Shown here: piece after piece, positions 39,020 to 48,667 of the stretch
Position numbering within the stretch: position 1 is the stretch's first letter
Layout of the letters: the number at the start of each line of letters is the position of its first letter
NCBI RefSeq assembly: GCF_016461715.1
Contig: NZ_JAEMUI010000013.1
Location: 62,001-126,000, forward strand
Reading direction: 5' to 3'
Length of the DNA stretch: 64,000 bases
From: Marinomonas spartinae
GTDB taxonomy: Bacteria > Pseudomonadota > Gammaproteobacteria > Pseudomonadales > Marinomonadaceae
Notes under the pieces: generated by a model
What the model was told of the DNA's origin: nothing
What the model saw: only the letters and a program-made list of their open reading frames with translations
Database searches by the model: none
Position numbers and translations under genes: made by a program

Positions 39020-39451
39020 TTAAGAGAAATAACCAACCTTATCTCCCCAATAGGATCTTGCACAGTCTGATGCTTGGTATTCATTTCTAACACTGTCTAG
39101 TGTGCTTTTCGCGATTCTTTCTCCGTTTAGATTAATAAAGTGCTGTCTTGTGCAATTCGTTGTGTTAGATCTATTATCCAGCCAATTAAGCAGGGCTTCT
39201 CGAAAGTTATAGCAAAGTCTGTCTCTTAATTCATTGTAAAAGCTGGTGTCATCTGGTAGAGCTTTTCTATCGGTCTTCTCTGTGATTCTCGCCATTAAAT
39301 ACTGTAATTCGCTTTCCGAGGGGAGAGCTTCTTCTAGCTTTGTGGGGTAATGGCTTTGTTCTGTTTCGAATAATGCTTTCACGCAACGTTTTGCGTTTTT
39401 TTTATCACCACAGTCTGCATTATAAACTATGTTGTTTTTAGCTTGATTCAT
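39020..39451 (-). CDS. Unrecognised cysteine-containing small protein
   Basis: This 143-residue ORF (MNQAKNNIVY...) matches no family I know. It is soluble-looking and charged, with five cysteines (in DCGDKK, KRCVK, RLCYN, TNCTR and SDCAR) and no signal or membrane helix. The ATG is preferred over a GTG seven codons upstream. It lies alone between the porin and the cupin gene in AT-rich surroundings, with codons that look more AT-rich than the housekeeping genes nearby. It could be a recent acquisition or orphan gene; coding status is moderately supported by its length. Confidence 0.5.
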   Translation of the reverse strand: MNQAKNNIVYNADCGDKKNAKRCVKALFETEQSHYPTKLEEALPSESELQYLMARITEKTDRKALPDDTSFYNELRDRLCYNFREALLNWLDNRSNTTNCTRQHFINLNGERIAKSTLDSVRNEYQASDCARSYWGDKVGYFS

Positions 39452-39686
39452 CTTATTTAACTCTTTTTGCACTGGATTATTTTGTACAGCAAAGCTTGTG
39501 CCACTTTGTGTATTATCTTTAGTTTGCTAACTTATTGTCTTATCTTGGGTATTCTTTATCCAGGAGGGAGGCTTTATTGATAAGTAATGAAAATGGCATA
39601 GTATGGGCATAGACTTGCCGCTTTTTTCTTGATTGTTATTTGAACAAGACGGTAAACTGAACGTTTACTGACACTTGGTGATGCTG

Positions 39687-40325
39687 ATGCTTAACATGGA
39701 TTTTTCTAGATTAGTCTATGTCGATACAAACGCGACTGAGTGGTCAAATAGTCCTCTACCTGGGGTGGATAGAAAGCCTTTGGCGAGAGAAGAGGCAGAA
39801 AGAGGCCATGCGACGAGTCTTGTTCGCTATTCTGCAGGCTCTATTTTTCGTCCCCATCCTCACCCTTTAGGTGAGGAGATATTGGTTTTGGATGGCGTCT
39901 TTTCTGATGACTCAGGGGATTATCATAAAGGAAGTTATTTTCGTAATCCCCCGGGTTCGAGTCATGCACCCTACAGCAAGCAAGGTTGCTTACTGTTAGT
40001 CAAGCTCCATCAATTCGCCCCATTTGATCTCAATAGTGTGTCGATTGATGCCTCTGCAATTTGGGGAGTGGGGGAGCCTACTTATGTGCCACTGTATGAA
40101 TATGGTACGGAGCGTGTTTATCTCGTTCGAGAAGATCATCTTTCAACCCACTTGAAATCGCTTGTTCCTGCTGCATCTGCTGAACTGTTTGTTTTAGAGG
40201 GGCAGGCCGAATATGATGGCTTGTCTTTGAGGCCTGGTGTGTGGCTAAGGTTAGCTGATTTTGATTTGAGCAAATGGATTGTTCAAACATCCTGTTTTTT
40301 TTGGCTTAAAACAGGGCATTTTTAA
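39687..40325 (+). CDS. Cupin-domain protein (ChrR-like cupin)
   Basis: The product is about 212 residues and contains a ChrR-type cupin: RYSAGSIFRPHPHPLGEEILVLDGVFSDDSGDYHKGSYFRNPPGSSHAPYS, in which the HPHP, Glu and distal His form a likely metal site. A weaker second cupin-like half follows. ChrR itself is an anti-sigma factor, but the zinc-binding N-terminal anti-sigma domain is missing here, so regulation is not implied. Several clustered starts exist; the chosen ATG has GGTG upstream. It precedes an FAH-family hydrolase by 42 bp and may be co-transcribed. Confidence 0.75.
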   Translation: MLNMDFSRLVYVDTNATEWSNSPLPGVDRKPLAREEAERGHATSLVRYSAGSIFRPHPHPLGEEILVLDGVFSDDSGDYHKGSYFRNPPGSSHAPYSKQGCLLLVKLHQFAPFDLNSVSIDASAIWGVGEPTYVPLYEYGTERVYLVREDHLSTHLKSLVPAASAELFVLEGQAEYDGLSLRPGVWLRLADFDLSKWIVQTSCFFWLKTGHF

Positions 40326-40367
40326 TGGCTGCTTTGCAGAAAATTATTCTTTGAGTAAGAGTATCAA

Positions 40368-41081
40368 ATGAACTATATAATAGAAAAATCACCGAGAGTG
40401 TCTTTAGCGATTAAAGGGCGTGATCAGCATTTTCCAGTTGCCCGTATTTATTGTGTTGGACGAAATTATGCGGAACATTCTAGAGAGATGGGAGATGATC
40501 CAGATCGTGATCCGCCATTTTTCTTTTGTAAAGATGCCTCCTGTGTGGTCCCGGTTTTCTTTGATGAGGTAAATACCATTACCTATCCCTCGATGACCTC
40601 TCAATTTGAATATGAGGTGGAGCTGGTGGTGGCTTTGGGAAAAGGGGGGGCAAATCTGACGATGGAGCAAGCAAACGATGCTGTTTTGGGGTATGCGATA
40701 GGGTTGGATATGACGAGGCGAGACTTGCAATCTCAAGCAAAAAAGAAAGGTCGACCTTGGGAGATTGGTAAATCCTTTTCTCAATCTGCGCCCATTAGTC
40801 CCATTTTTCTCAAGCAAGACCTACCTGATGATGCCGTTTCTCGAAGTCAGATTGTTCTAAAAGTAAATGGGGAAGTAAAGCAATCAAGCTATATCGCGAA
40901 TCTTACCTGGTCTATTGAAGAGGTTGTGTGTAAGTTGTCAGAAGCATTTGAATTGCGTCCGGGAGACTTAATTATGACTGGCACTCCTGAAAATGTAGGG
41001 CCGGTTGTTACTGGGGATGTGATGGAAGCAAGTATAGAAGGGTTAGGTAAGATTTCTGTACAGGTGGTGAGTCCTTCTTGA
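40368..41081 (+). CDS. Fumarylacetoacetate hydrolase (FAH) family protein
   Basis: This 237-residue FAH-family hydrolase or decarboxylase of the small FAHD1/YcgM type has CVGRNYAEH, the metal-binding EYEVELVVAL acidic pair, an Asp ligand in GLDMTRRDLQ, KSFSQSAPISP and IMTGTPENVGPV. Members act on acylpyruvates or oxaloacetate; the substrate cannot be read from sequence. The upstream cupin gene might share a pathway, but no aromatic degradation genes are nearby. Confidence 0.87.
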   Translation: MNYIIEKSPRVSLAIKGRDQHFPVARIYCVGRNYAEHSREMGDDPDRDPPFFFCKDASCVVPVFFDEVNTITYPSMTSQFEYEVELVVALGKGGANLTMEQANDAVLGYAIGLDMTRRDLQSQAKKKGRPWEIGKSFSQSAPISPIFLKQDLPDDAVSRSQIVLKVNGEVKQSSYIANLTWSIEEVVCKLSEAFELRPGDLIMTGTPENVGPVVTGDVMEASIEGLGKISVQVVSPS

Positions 41082-41186
41082 TTGCAAGGGTATTGGATAA
41101 GTCTCTATAAAAAGCCTTTCCTGGTTGTATGGGTTTAATTGTCTAAAATATTGTTTTAGGTGACATTTACTCGATGATTTTAATGG

Positions 41187-41639
41187 TTATCTATTAAAAT
41201 CATCGAAATGCTTTTTTAGACTAAGTGCTTTAATATGTCCTTTTTGTTCTAGTAGATGAATGACCGTTTCAGCAGTGCATAGCCCTGTTCGCTTTTGGTT
41301 GCGTCTTTTGGTGTATTCGGAGACTTTTCCCCGTATTTCATAATGGGGAAATAATTTCAGGTAAGGAGATTGATTATACATCTTCCGTGCCTGCTGCCAG
41401 GTTCCATCTAATATAATAATATTTTCAATGTCTTGCATGATAGTCGCCTGTTGGCTGCTATCTTCTTGTGGATAAAGCAGTATGGTACGGCTTATATCAA
41501 GCTGTAAGATATCTTTATTTGGTAAAACGCGTGACCATTCAATGATATTACATTCATCCGTTAATATTTCTTTCACTAGTTTGCCTGTCCCTGTTTTCTT
41601 TTTCTTCTCTTCGCTATGGGTTAATAGCCAAATTTTCAC
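41187..41639 (-). CDS. Short DTW-domain protein
   Basis: This 150-residue protein carries the DTW-family core: ILDGTWQQARKMYNQSPYL (the DxTW motif appears as DGTW), KRRNQKRTGLCTAETVIHLL and an N-terminal IWLLTHSEEKKKKTGTGKL. Full-length relatives (TapT/YfiP) install acp3 on uridine 47 of tRNA and begin with a cysteine cluster. Here the protein starts at the LTH segment, and the frame upstream has no cysteines and soon meets a stop. It is therefore a short form. The start is GTG. Activity on tRNA is inferred. Confidence 0.75.
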   Translation of the reverse strand: MKIWLLTHSEEKKKKTGTGKLVKEILTDECNIIEWSRVLPNKDILQLDISRTILLYPQEDSSQQATIMQDIENIIILDGTWQQARKMYNQSPYLKLFPHYEIRGKVSEYTKRRNQKRTGLCTAETVIHLLEQKGHIKALSLKKHFDDFNR

Positions 41640-41939
41640 TGTAGGTGGTCCTTTTTGAGTCTTGATAGTATCGGTAATTTGTCCGTCAAGTCAGTTATAT
41701 TATAAAATTATAAAACATATTATTCTCATTTTTTTGAATTTAATGTTTACGTTTTTTAACAAACTATTCAAGCATATATCTTCCATTTTGTCTTGAACCC
41801 CTTATTATCAAACGACTGATATGTGATATATGCCATTGTTTAATGGGTTCAGTAGCTAAAAATTGTTAAAACCGTTTTAGGTTTTGATTATAAAAGTAAA
41901 TTGCTTTTTAGAGCAGCAGAAGTGAGATATGGGGTTGTT
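41640..41939 (+). other. DTW/csp intergenic region
   Basis: About 300 bases of AT-rich DNA divide the divergent DTW gene and the second cold-shock gene. No gene or RNA is recognised. A possible leader and promoter for the csp gene must lie here (TTGTTA/GATTAT near 41860-41890 is a weak candidate), but no near-consensus promoter like that of cspA at 36221 is seen. Confidence 0.4.
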
Positions 41940-42152
41940 ATGTCAGGTCAATTAGTTTCCGGTATTGTTAAATGGTTTAACGATGAAAAAGGCTTTGGTT
42001 TCATCGAGCGTGAGGGTGGTCCAGACGTTTTCGTTCATTTCCGTGCTATTAACGGCACTGGCCGTCGTACATTGCTGGAAGGTCAAAAAGTGTCTTTTGA
42101 AGTAACACAAGGTCAAAAAGGCCCTCAGGCAGAAAACGTTTCTGTTATCTAA
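41940..42152 (+). CDS. Cold-shock protein (second CspA family member)
   Basis: This 70-residue cold-shock domain protein has [23 protein letters not shown]2 VFVHF and a CspD/CspE-like FRAI. It resembles the product at 36415 but carries Trp in place of Phe in RNP1 flanks (KWFND) and RRT in the loop. The start is the ATG within GTTATGTCAGG; the open frame extends 13 codons upstream without homology. It ends at a terminator, so it is monocistronic. Confidence 0.93.
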   Translation: MSGQLVSGIVKWFNDEKGFGFIEREGGPDVFVHFRAINGTGRRTLLEGQKVSFEVTQGQKGPQAENVSVI

Positions 42153-42170
42153 GTCTGAATCCTGTTCCTG

Positions 42171-42203
42171 AAAAAACCATGCTATAACCGCGTGGTTTTT
42201 TTA
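42171..42203 (+). terminator. Terminator of the second csp gene
   Basis: aaaaaaccatgc pairs with gcgtggtttttt (one G-U pair) around a seven-base loop, with the T-run at the 3' side. Confidence 0.85.
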
Positions 42204-42327
42204 TGTCCGTGTTTTGTGTATTGTCATGCTTGTGGAAGTACTTTTCTCTTCATTATTGAAATAATAAGTGTCTGCTCTGTTCATTCTCGTTGCTTTTTGT
42301 TTTGCTTGTTTTCATGAGGTATTTGGC

Positions 42328-42999
42328 TTGACTGCTGTTTTATATTCCTTTCGACGTTGTCCCTATGCTATTCGCGCTCGTTATGTGTTGGCGTTAGTCG
42401 GTGTGAAGGTGGTGTTACGAGAGGTTGTTCTCAAATCAAAACCTGAGGCTTTACTTCGCTTAGGCGGTCGCTCTAGTGTACCGCAATTAATTGATCGCAA
42501 TGGTCAGCGTTATCCTGAAAGTTTGGATATCATTTTTTGGGCATTAAAGCATTGCTCAAATGATAAGCTAAAGGAGACACTTTGGCGCCGTCAGACGGTG
42601 GGGCAGAACAAGATTATGGCATGGATTCATTATAATGATCGTTTTTTTAAACATTGGTTGGATCGATATAAATACGCCGATCGATACCCAGAGCAGACGG
42701 AGATGTATTATCGACAACAAGGTGAGCGATTCTTGCAGCGCTTAGAAAGGCGTCTAGTTCAATCTCGGTATTTATTGGCAGATGATATGTCATTGGCCGA
42801 TATTTGCCTGTTTCCTTTTGTGCGCCAATTTGCTGCTGTGAATCAACAGTGGTTTGAGTCATCGCGTTACTCTAATGTAAGGTCTTGGCTTTCCAGCTTT
42901 GTTGGGGGTGTCTTATTTCAGAATGTCATGACGAAATGGCCTGCTTGGAAAGAAGGTCAAGAGACCGTTTATTTCCCACCAGAGAAAATAGGGAGCTAG
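42328..42999 (+). CDS. Glutathione S-transferase family protein
   Basis: The product is about 223 residues with an N-terminal thioredoxin-like GST domain (LYSFRRCPYAIRARYVLALVGVKV, SSVPQLIDRNGQRYPESLDII) and an all-helical C-terminal domain with DDMSLADICLFPFVRQF. The CPYAIRAR motif has Cys at the catalytic position, like omega/beta classes. A TTG start with a GAGG element eight bases upstream is preferred to a more upstream GTG that would add a hydrophobic stretch. Substrate unknown. It ends at a shared terminator with bamD. Confidence 0.83.
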   Translation: MTAVLYSFRRCPYAIRARYVLALVGVKVVLREVVLKSKPEALLRLGGRSSVPQLIDRNGQRYPESLDIIFWALKHCSNDKLKETLWRRQTVGQNKIMAWIHYNDRFFKHWLDRYKYADRYPEQTEMYYRQQGERFLQRLERRLVQSRYLLADDMSLADICLFPFVRQFAAVNQQWFESSRYSNVRSWLSSFVGGVLFQNVMTKWPAWKEGQETVYFPPEKIGS

Positions 43000-43032
43000 A
43001 GTGACGGCTTGTTAAGGATAAAAAGGTAGGAT

Positions 43033-43060
43033 AAAAAAAGAGCGCATGGCTCTTTTTTTA
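43033..43060. terminator. Bidirectional terminator between GST and bamD
   Basis: aaaaaaagagc and gctcttttttt flank gcatg, giving A/T tracts for both directions. It lies 14 bases before the bamD stop, read leftward. Confidence 0.85.
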
Positions 43061-43073
43061 TCGCTTGTTGATC

Positions 43074-43922
43074 TTAGTTTTTGCTGATTAAGCCAAAACT
43101 GATCCAATACCAGAATCCTGGGTCGGCATCGCTTGGTAATGGTATTGGAATGAAGTGACCATTTTTGTCAACATAGGAGGAATGAGGGTAGCTCTTTTTC
43201 AGAACCTCTAGGTTGGTGTTGGCTAAGAGAGGTAAATGTAGATCATTGTAAGATTGAATTGTGATGGCTAGTGCATCTTCTACAGACATTGAGCTCGGAT
43301 AATGGTCAATAACCACTTGTCCACGACGCAGAGCCGATAAAGGGGCTTGGCGTTTAAGATAATAGCGAGCAACATCGATTTCATGGCGTGCAATGGTGTT
43401 GCGTAAAAAGATCATGCGAGCTTTTGCATCAGGAGCGTATTTGCTTTTCGGGTAGCGAGCAAGAAAATCGGCAAACTCTTGAAAAGCTTTTTGTAAATCA
43501 CTGATATCGCGCTTACTTGGATCGCTATCTAGATAGCGTTCTAACAGAGTTTGAGAGCCGGTGAAGGTTGATAAAGCACGCATGTAGTAGGCATAGTCAA
43601 GGGTTTCATAGTCTGGATGATCTTTAATGAAACGCTCGGCAGTGGCATGAGCAGATACATAATCCCCTGCGTTATATTGCGCATAAATAAGATCAAGCTC
43701 TGCCCGAGTGCTGTATTCACCAAAGGGGTAGCGGTTATCGAGATCTTGTAAGTATTTTATGGCTGTGGATGGTAAATCGTCGGCCAGTGCTTTTTGAGCT
43801 TTTTCATAATAAACATGCTCTGGAAGGTCTGGTGTTTGAACCTGAGTGCTAGAACAGGCGGCGATCAGCAAAGAAAAACTTGCGATTCCTGCGAATCGAA
43901 GCAACGAGTGATGAAATCCCAT
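43074..43922 (-). CDS. bamD: Outer-membrane assembly lipoprotein BamD
   Basis: BamD is the essential lipoprotein partner of BamA in beta-barrel insertion. The 282-residue precursor has a lipobox LLIAACSS (lipid-modified Cys at about residue 23) and five TPR-like repeats (YYEKAQKALADDLPSTAIKYL, FKDHPDYETLDYAYYMRAL, RQAPLSALRRGQVVIDHYP). It is divergent from rluD, as in E. coli. A second frame overlapping the start is a shadow. Confidence 0.94.
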   Translation of the reverse strand: MGFHHSLLRFAGIASFSLLIAACSSTQVQTPDLPEHVYYEKAQKALADDLPSTAIKYLQDLDNRYPFGEYSTRAELDLIYAQYNAGDYVSAHATAERFIKDHPDYETLDYAYYMRALSTFTGSQTLLERYLDSDPSKRDISDLQKAFQEFADFLARYPKSKYAPDAKARMIFLRNTIARHEIDVARYYLKRQAPLSALRRGQVVIDHYPSSMSVEDALAITIQSYNDLHLPLLANTNLEVLKKSYPHSSYVDKNGHFIPIPLPSDADPGFWYWISFGLISKN

Positions 43923-44081
43923 GTATAATCAAAACCTTGATATTGTGGTAAATTAGCCTCAATCGGCATGTTGTTGCGTTTTATAGCGAAAACAGTAATA
44001 GGCAAGATGCTAACGTTTTTTTCACTTTCAGTCACTATGATTAAACCATAAGGCTGAAAACAACCGATAAAAGTACATTGT

Positions 44082-45065
44082 ATGGCAGAGCGCATAGTAA
44101 GAGAAGCCCAGGTCCCGTTTGAGTTGGGAGGGAATCGATTTGATCAGATAGCAGCGGAGCTGTTTAGTGACTATTCTCGATCTAGAATCAAAATCTGGAT
44201 TAATGATGGGATGCTATTGGTGGATGGCAAAGTCACCAAACCAAAAGAAAAGTTGTTTGGTGGTGAGCGAATGGTTTTGGATGTGGAGCTGGAAGATCAG
44301 GCTGAACATGAAGCACAAGCGATGCCATTAGATATCGTTTATGAAGATGATGACATTATTGTTATTAATAAACCAGCAGGGTTGGTTGTGCATCCAGCCG
44401 TTGGTAATCGCGACGGGACTTTGATGAATGCTATTTTGCATCATGCTCCTGAAACGGCTCATGTTCCTCGTGCAGGTATTGTTCATCGTCTGGATAAAGA
44501 AACAACAGGTTTGATGGTGGTTGCGAAAACGTTGGCAGCGCAAACAGATCTGGTGGCACAACTGCAAGAACGCAGTATGGGGCGGGAATACGAAGCCATT
44601 ACCATTGGTGAAATGACTGGCGGTGGTGTTGTCGATGAGCCCATTGGGCGCCATCCACATAATCGACAAAAGCAAGCGGTTGAACCGGTTAACGGTAAAG
44701 ACGCGGTGACTCATTATCGGCTGGTGCAGCGTTTTAAAAACCACACACACATTCGTTTGAAGTTGGAAACGGGCAGAACCCACCAAATTCGTGTGCACAT
44801 GGCATTCATACAATATCCATTAGTGGGGGATCCACAATATGGTGGTCGTTTGAAAATGCCTAAAGCTTGCTCGCCTGAGTTGCAAGAGGCGTTGCGTGGT
44901 TTCCGTCGACAAGCGTTGCACGCTAAAAGACTAGAATTGTCCCACCCGGTAACAGGGGAGTGGATGGTTTGGGAAGTTGATCTTCCCGATGATATGCAGC
45001 ACTTGCTGGATGCGCTGAAAAAAGACATGGTCGAGTCGGGTAGTGAAGACTCGGATTATTTTTAA
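44082..45065 (+). CDS. rluD: 23S rRNA pseudouridine(1911/1915/1917) synthase RluD
   Basis: RluD modifies helix 69 of 23S rRNA. The 327-residue protein has an N-terminal S4 domain (SRSRIKIWINDGMLLVDGKV) and catalytic D138 in IVHRLDKETTGLMVVAK. The core elements INKPAGLVVHPAVGN, LETGRTHQIRVHMA and RQALHAKRLEL are also present. The order bamD/rluD-pgeF-clpB is the standard gammaproteobacterial block. A UUCG-loop terminator follows. Confidence 0.95.
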   Translation: MAERIVREAQVPFELGGNRFDQIAAELFSDYSRSRIKIWINDGMLLVDGKVTKPKEKLFGGERMVLDVELEDQAEHEAQAMPLDIVYEDDDIIVINKPAGLVVHPAVGNRDGTLMNAILHHAPETAHVPRAGIVHRLDKETTGLMVVAKTLAAQTDLVAQLQERSMGREYEAITIGEMTGGGVVDEPIGRHPHNRQKQAVEPVNGKDAVTHYRLVQRFKNHTHIRLKLETGRTHQIRVHMAFIQYPLVGDPQYGGRLKMPKACSPELQEALRGFRRQALHAKRLELSHPVTGEWMVWEVDLPDDMQHLLDALKKDMVESGSEDSDYF

Positions 45066-45080
45066 GAAGACAAAATGGAC

Positions 45081-45103
45081 AAAGCAGCTTCGGCTGCTTT
45101 TTT
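45081..45103 (+). terminator. rluD terminator with UUCG tetraloop
   Basis: aaagcagc-ttcg-gctgcttt followed by TTT. The UUCG loop makes it especially stable. It probably reduces transcription into pgeF, which starts 66 bp further on. Confidence 0.88.
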
Positions 45104-45168
45104 CTTGTCTTGAAAGGATGCTTTAATAAGAGTAAAGCGGCTGAAGGTCAATGGGTTGGAGGTATTGT

Positions 45169-45933
45169 GTGAGTAATGTAGACCGTGCGTTACGGGTATC
45201 AAGTGAATTGTTTCTTTCGCCGACATGGCCTGCCCCGAAACAAATCAAAGCCTTTGTTTCGACACGTATTGGTGGTGTCAGTGAGTCGCCTTTTGATGCG
45301 CTAAATTTAGGGGCACATGTGGGAGATAATATTGAGCATGTCAATGAGAATCGTCGCTTATTTGCTCTGGCAACGAGTATGCCTGATTCGGTGCAATGGC
45401 TAAATCAAGTCCATGGCGTGACAGTGGCACATCTACCGTTTGATAGTGATATTGAAAGTGCGGATGCTGCATTTACTCAGCAAAAGAACCAAGTATGTGC
45501 CATATTAACGGCAGATTGTTTGCCCGTTTTCTTTTGTGATGAGACGGGGCAGAATGTGGCGGTGGCTCATGCAGGTTGGCGGAGTTTGTGCGCTGGCGTG
45601 TTAGAAGAGACTCTGGCGTGTTTTGATGCTCCTGAAAAAGTCATGGTGTGGTTAGGGCCTGGGATAGGAGCTAATGCTTTTGAAGTGGGAGGAGAGGTTC
45701 GGGAGGCTTTTGTCGCTGTGCAATCGCAAGCTGAGCTGGCGTTTAAGGCCAAAGAAAACGGCAAATGGCTGGGGGATTTGTATCTGATTGCTAAACAGCG
45801 TCTTGCGGCTAAAGGTGTTGTGCAAATCTACGGAGGGGATCATTGTACCTTTAGTGAGTCTTCACTTTTTTATTCTTTTCGGCGTGATGGTCAAACAGGA
45901 CGCATGGCATCCGTTATTTGGTTTGAAACTTAA
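45169..45933 (+). CDS. pgeF: Purine nucleoside phosphorylase/laccase-domain protein PgeF (YfiH)
   Basis: The 254-residue protein of the YfiH/DUF152 family shows VSTRIGGVSESPFDALNLGAHVGD, the zinc ligands in NQVHGV, LTADCLPVFF and AHAGWRSL, and GGDHCTF with SFRRDG. E. coli PgeF (YfiH) edits peptidoglycan precursors, and related proteins show purine nucleosidase activity. A GTG start six bases after GGAGG was chosen; an ATG further upstream would begin before that site. It lies between rluD and clpB. Confidence 0.9.
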   Translation: MSNVDRALRVSSELFLSPTWPAPKQIKAFVSTRIGGVSESPFDALNLGAHVGDNIEHVNENRRLFALATSMPDSVQWLNQVHGVTVAHLPFDSDIESADAAFTQQKNQVCAILTADCLPVFFCDETGQNVAVAHAGWRSLCAGVLEETLACFDAPEKVMVWLGPGIGANAFEVGGEVREAFVAVQSQAELAFKAKENGKWLGDLYLIAKQRLAAKGVVQIYGGDHCTFSESSLFYSFRRDGQTGRMASVIWFET

Positions 45934-45977
45934 GACGGTGGATTTTATTGATGGGTGTCAAAAAAATGACACTCTCT

Positions 45978-46007
45978 CATTGAAAAGCGAATAAGCGTAC
46001 CTATTAA
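45978..46007 (+). promoter_or_regulatory. Sigma32-like heat-shock promoter of clpB
   Basis: cattgaaa resembles the CTTGAAA -35 element and, 14 bases after TTGAAA, cctatta resembles CCCCATnT. It ends 45 bp before clpB, a heat-shock gene normally under RpoH. A six-base inverted repeat (gtgtca/tgacac) lies just upstream at 45955-45972. Confidence 0.45.
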
Positions 46008-46052
46008 GGTTGTAACTATCGTATTTTTTCTATTTACAATGAGGACGTTCCT

Positions 46053-48647
46053 ATGCGAATTGACCGTTTAACAAGCAAGCTACAACTGGCCCTTTCTGAT
46101 GCGCAGTCCATCGCGCTTGGCCAAGACCACTCCTATATTGAATCTATTCACTTGATGATGGCGTTGTTGGATCAACAGGGCGGCAGTACTCGTCCCATTC
46201 TCCAGCAAGCTGGTGTTCAAGTCGCCAAATTTCGTGAAAGCCTAAACGAGTTACTGACTCGTCTACCTATCGTCAGTGATCATGATGGTAACGTACAAAT
46301 GTCACCGGAATTGGGTCGCCTTCTCAATCTTGCGGATAAAGAAGCGCAAAAGCGTAAAGACCAGTACATTTCGTCGGAATTAGTTTTGATGGCTATGTTT
46401 GATGGTAAAGATGATCTTGCTAAAGCATTGAAAGCGACGGGTGTGACCAAAGCGGATATTGCTTCTGTAATTGACCATGTTCGTGGCGGGGATTCTGTGA
46501 ATGACCCCAATGCAGAGGAGAATCGCCAAGCGCTGGATAAGTATACCGTGGATTTAACGGCCCGTGCGGCGGAAGGTAAATTGGATCCTGTGATTGGGCG
46601 GGACGATGAAATTCGTCGTACCATTCAGGTTTTACAGCGTCGCCGTAAAAATAACCCTGTATTAATTGGTGAGCCTGGGGTGGGTAAGACCGCTATTGTC
46701 GAGGGGTTGGCCCAGCGAATTATCAATGCTGAGGTGCCAGAAGGCTTAAAAAATAAGCGTGTATTGGCACTTGATATGGGCGCTTTGATTGCTGGTGCCA
46801 AATACCGTGGTGAGTTTGAAGAGCGTCTAAAAGCGGTATTGAGTGAACTGTCGAAACAAGAGGGCCAAGTTATCCTCTTTATTGATGAAATTCATACCAT
46901 GGTGGGTGCGGGTAAATCTGAAGGCTCTATGGATGCGGGCAATATGTTAAAGCCTGCTCTAGCACGCGGTGAACTTCACTGTGTGGGGGCGACCACATTG
47001 GATGAATACCGTCAGTATATTGAAAAAGACGCGGCACTGGAGCGTCGTTTCCAAAAGGTTTTAGTGGAAGAGCCAAGTGTATTGGATTCCATTGCTATCT
47101 TGCGTGGTTTAAAAGAACGCTACGAAGTGCACCACGGTGTGGACATTACTGATGCTGCGATCATTGCGGCGGCTAAGTTGTCTCAGCGTTACATCACTGA
47201 TCGTCAGTTACCTGATAAGGCGATTGATTTGATTGATGAAGCGGCAAGTCGTATTCGTATGGAAATGGATTCTAAGCCAGAAAACATGGATCGCTTAGAG
47301 CGTCGCTTGATTCAATTGAAGATTGAGCAAGAAGCCTTGAAAAAAGAAAAAGATAAGGCCTCAAAACAGCGTCTAGAAGAGCTTGAGTCTGAAATTGATG
47401 TACTGCAAAAACAATATTCAGACTTAGAAGAAATCTGGAATGCTGAGAAAGCGGCGGTTCAAGGAGCGCAGAAACTCAAAGAAGACTTGGAAGCTGTTAA
47501 ACAAGAGATGGAGGAGGCGCGTCGCAATGGTAACTTGGCGAAAATGTCTGAGTTGCAATATGGCGTGATTCCTATGCTGGAAGCAGAAATCGACAAAGCC
47601 AGTAAGGCAGAAGAGCAACAGTCGGAAACTAAATTGCTTAGAAATCGAGTCACCGAAGAAGAGATTGCGACAGTGGTCTCTCGTTGGACAGGTATTCCAG
47701 TCGATAAAATGCTGGAGGGGGAGCGTGATAAGTTGCTGCGTATGGAAGATGCATTGCATGAATCGGTTATCGGTCAAGACGAGGCGGTTCATGCTGTGTC
47801 TAATGCGGTAAGGCGCTCTCGGTCAGGTTTGGCAGACCCTAACCGCCCCAATGGCTCCTTTCTCTTCCTAGGGCCTACTGGTGTCGGTAAAACCGAGCTT
47901 TGTAAGTCATTGGCTAAGTTCTTGTTTGATACGGAACAAGCCATGGTGCGCATTGATATGTCAGAGTTTATGGAGAAGCACTCCGTCGCTCGATTAATTG
48001 GTGCGCCTCCAGGTTATGTTGGGTATGAAGAAGGAGGCTATTTAACGGAAGCGGTTCGTCGTCGTCCTTACTCTGTGTTGCTGTTGGATGAAATAGAGAA
48101 GGCGCATCCAGATGTCTTTAATATCTTATTGCAAGTGTTGGATGATGGTCGTTTGACAGACGGACAAGGCAGAACGGTTGATTTTAGAAATACCGTTGTT
48201 GTTATGACTTCGAATCTAGGGTCGGATGTCATTCAGGAGTATCGTTCAGATGATCAGTATGAAGAGATTAAATCTAAGGTTATGGAAGTGGTGGGAATGC
48301 ATTTCCGTCCGGAGTTTATTAACCGTATCGATGAAACAGTAGTCTTCCATCAGTTAATGCAATCGCAAATTAAAGGTATTGCCAAAATTCAGTTGCTGCA
48401 TCTCAACGAGCGATTGGCTGAAATGGGCATGACGCTCACGCTTTCAGAGGCGGCTTCAGACCGTTTGGCGGAAGTGGGTTACGATCCTATTTATGGAGCA
48501 AGACCGTTAAAGCGGGCGATTCAACAGTGGATCGAAAACCCGCTAGCCAATGAGTTATTGTCTGGACATTTTGTCACGGGCGATAATATTGTTGCTGATG
48601 TTGAGAATGAGAAGATCGTATTTGCAAAAGGTCAGCTCTTGCAATAG
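46053..48647 (+). CDS. clpB: ATP-dependent chaperone ClpB
   Basis: ClpB is a hexameric disaggregase acting with DnaK. The 864-residue protein has the two Clp N repeats (1-145) and AAA1 with Walker A GEPGVGKT (about 208) and [13 protein letters not shown] coiled-coil middle domain (about 410-530, [21 protein letters not shown]) and AAA2 with GPTGVGKT (about 610), [24 protein letters not shown] and a C-terminal domain follow. The length is standard. An internal start could give the short ClpB95 form, but this was not examined closely. It ends in a strong terminator. Confidence 0.97.
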   Translation: MRIDRLTSKLQLALSDAQSIALGQDHSYIESIHLMMALLDQQGGSTRPILQQAGVQVAKFRESLNELLTRLPIVSDHDGNVQMSPELGRLLNLADKEAQKRKDQYISSELVLMAMFDGKDDLAKALKATGVTKADIASVIDHVRGGDSVNDPNAEENRQALDKYTVDLTARAAEGKLDPVIGRDDEIRRTIQVLQRRRKNNPVLIGEPGVGKTAIVEGLAQRIINAEVPEGLKNKRVLALDMGALIAGAKYRGEFEERLKAVLSELSKQEGQVILFIDEIHTMVGAGKSEGSMDAGNMLKPALARGELHCVGATTLDEYRQYIEKDAALERRFQKVLVEEPSVLDSIAILRGLKERYEVHHGVDITDAAIIAAAKLSQRYITDRQLPDKAIDLIDEAASRIRMEMDSKPENMDRLERRLIQLKIEQEALKKEKDKASKQRLEELESEIDVLQKQYSDLEEIWNAEKAAVQGAQKLKEDLEAVKQEMEEARRNGNLAKMSELQYGVIPMLEAEIDKASKAEEQQSETKLLRNRVTEEEIATVVSRWTGIPVDKMLEGERDKLLRMEDALHESVIGQDEAVHAVSNAVRRSRSGLADPNRPNGSFLFLGPTGVGKTELCKSLAKFLFDTEQAMVRIDMSEFMEKHSVARLIGAPPGYVGYEEGGYLTEAVRRRPYSVLLLDEIEKAHPDVFNILLQVLDDGRLTDGQGRTVDFRNTVVVMTSNLGSDVIQEYRSDDQYEEIKSKVMEVVGMHFRPEFINRIDETVVFHQLMQSQIKGIAKIQLLHLNERLAEMGMTLTLSEAASDRLAEVGYDPIYGARPLKRAIQQWIENPLANELLSGHFVTGDNIVADVENEKIVFAKGQLLQ

Positions 48648-48667
48648 AAATTGCTAGACTTGGGTAT

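Noticed and set aside
47424-47792. 122-codon minus-strand ORF inside clpB
   Set aside because: It is the complement of the Lys/Glu-rich coiled-coil region of clpB, which tends to leave open frames on the other strand.
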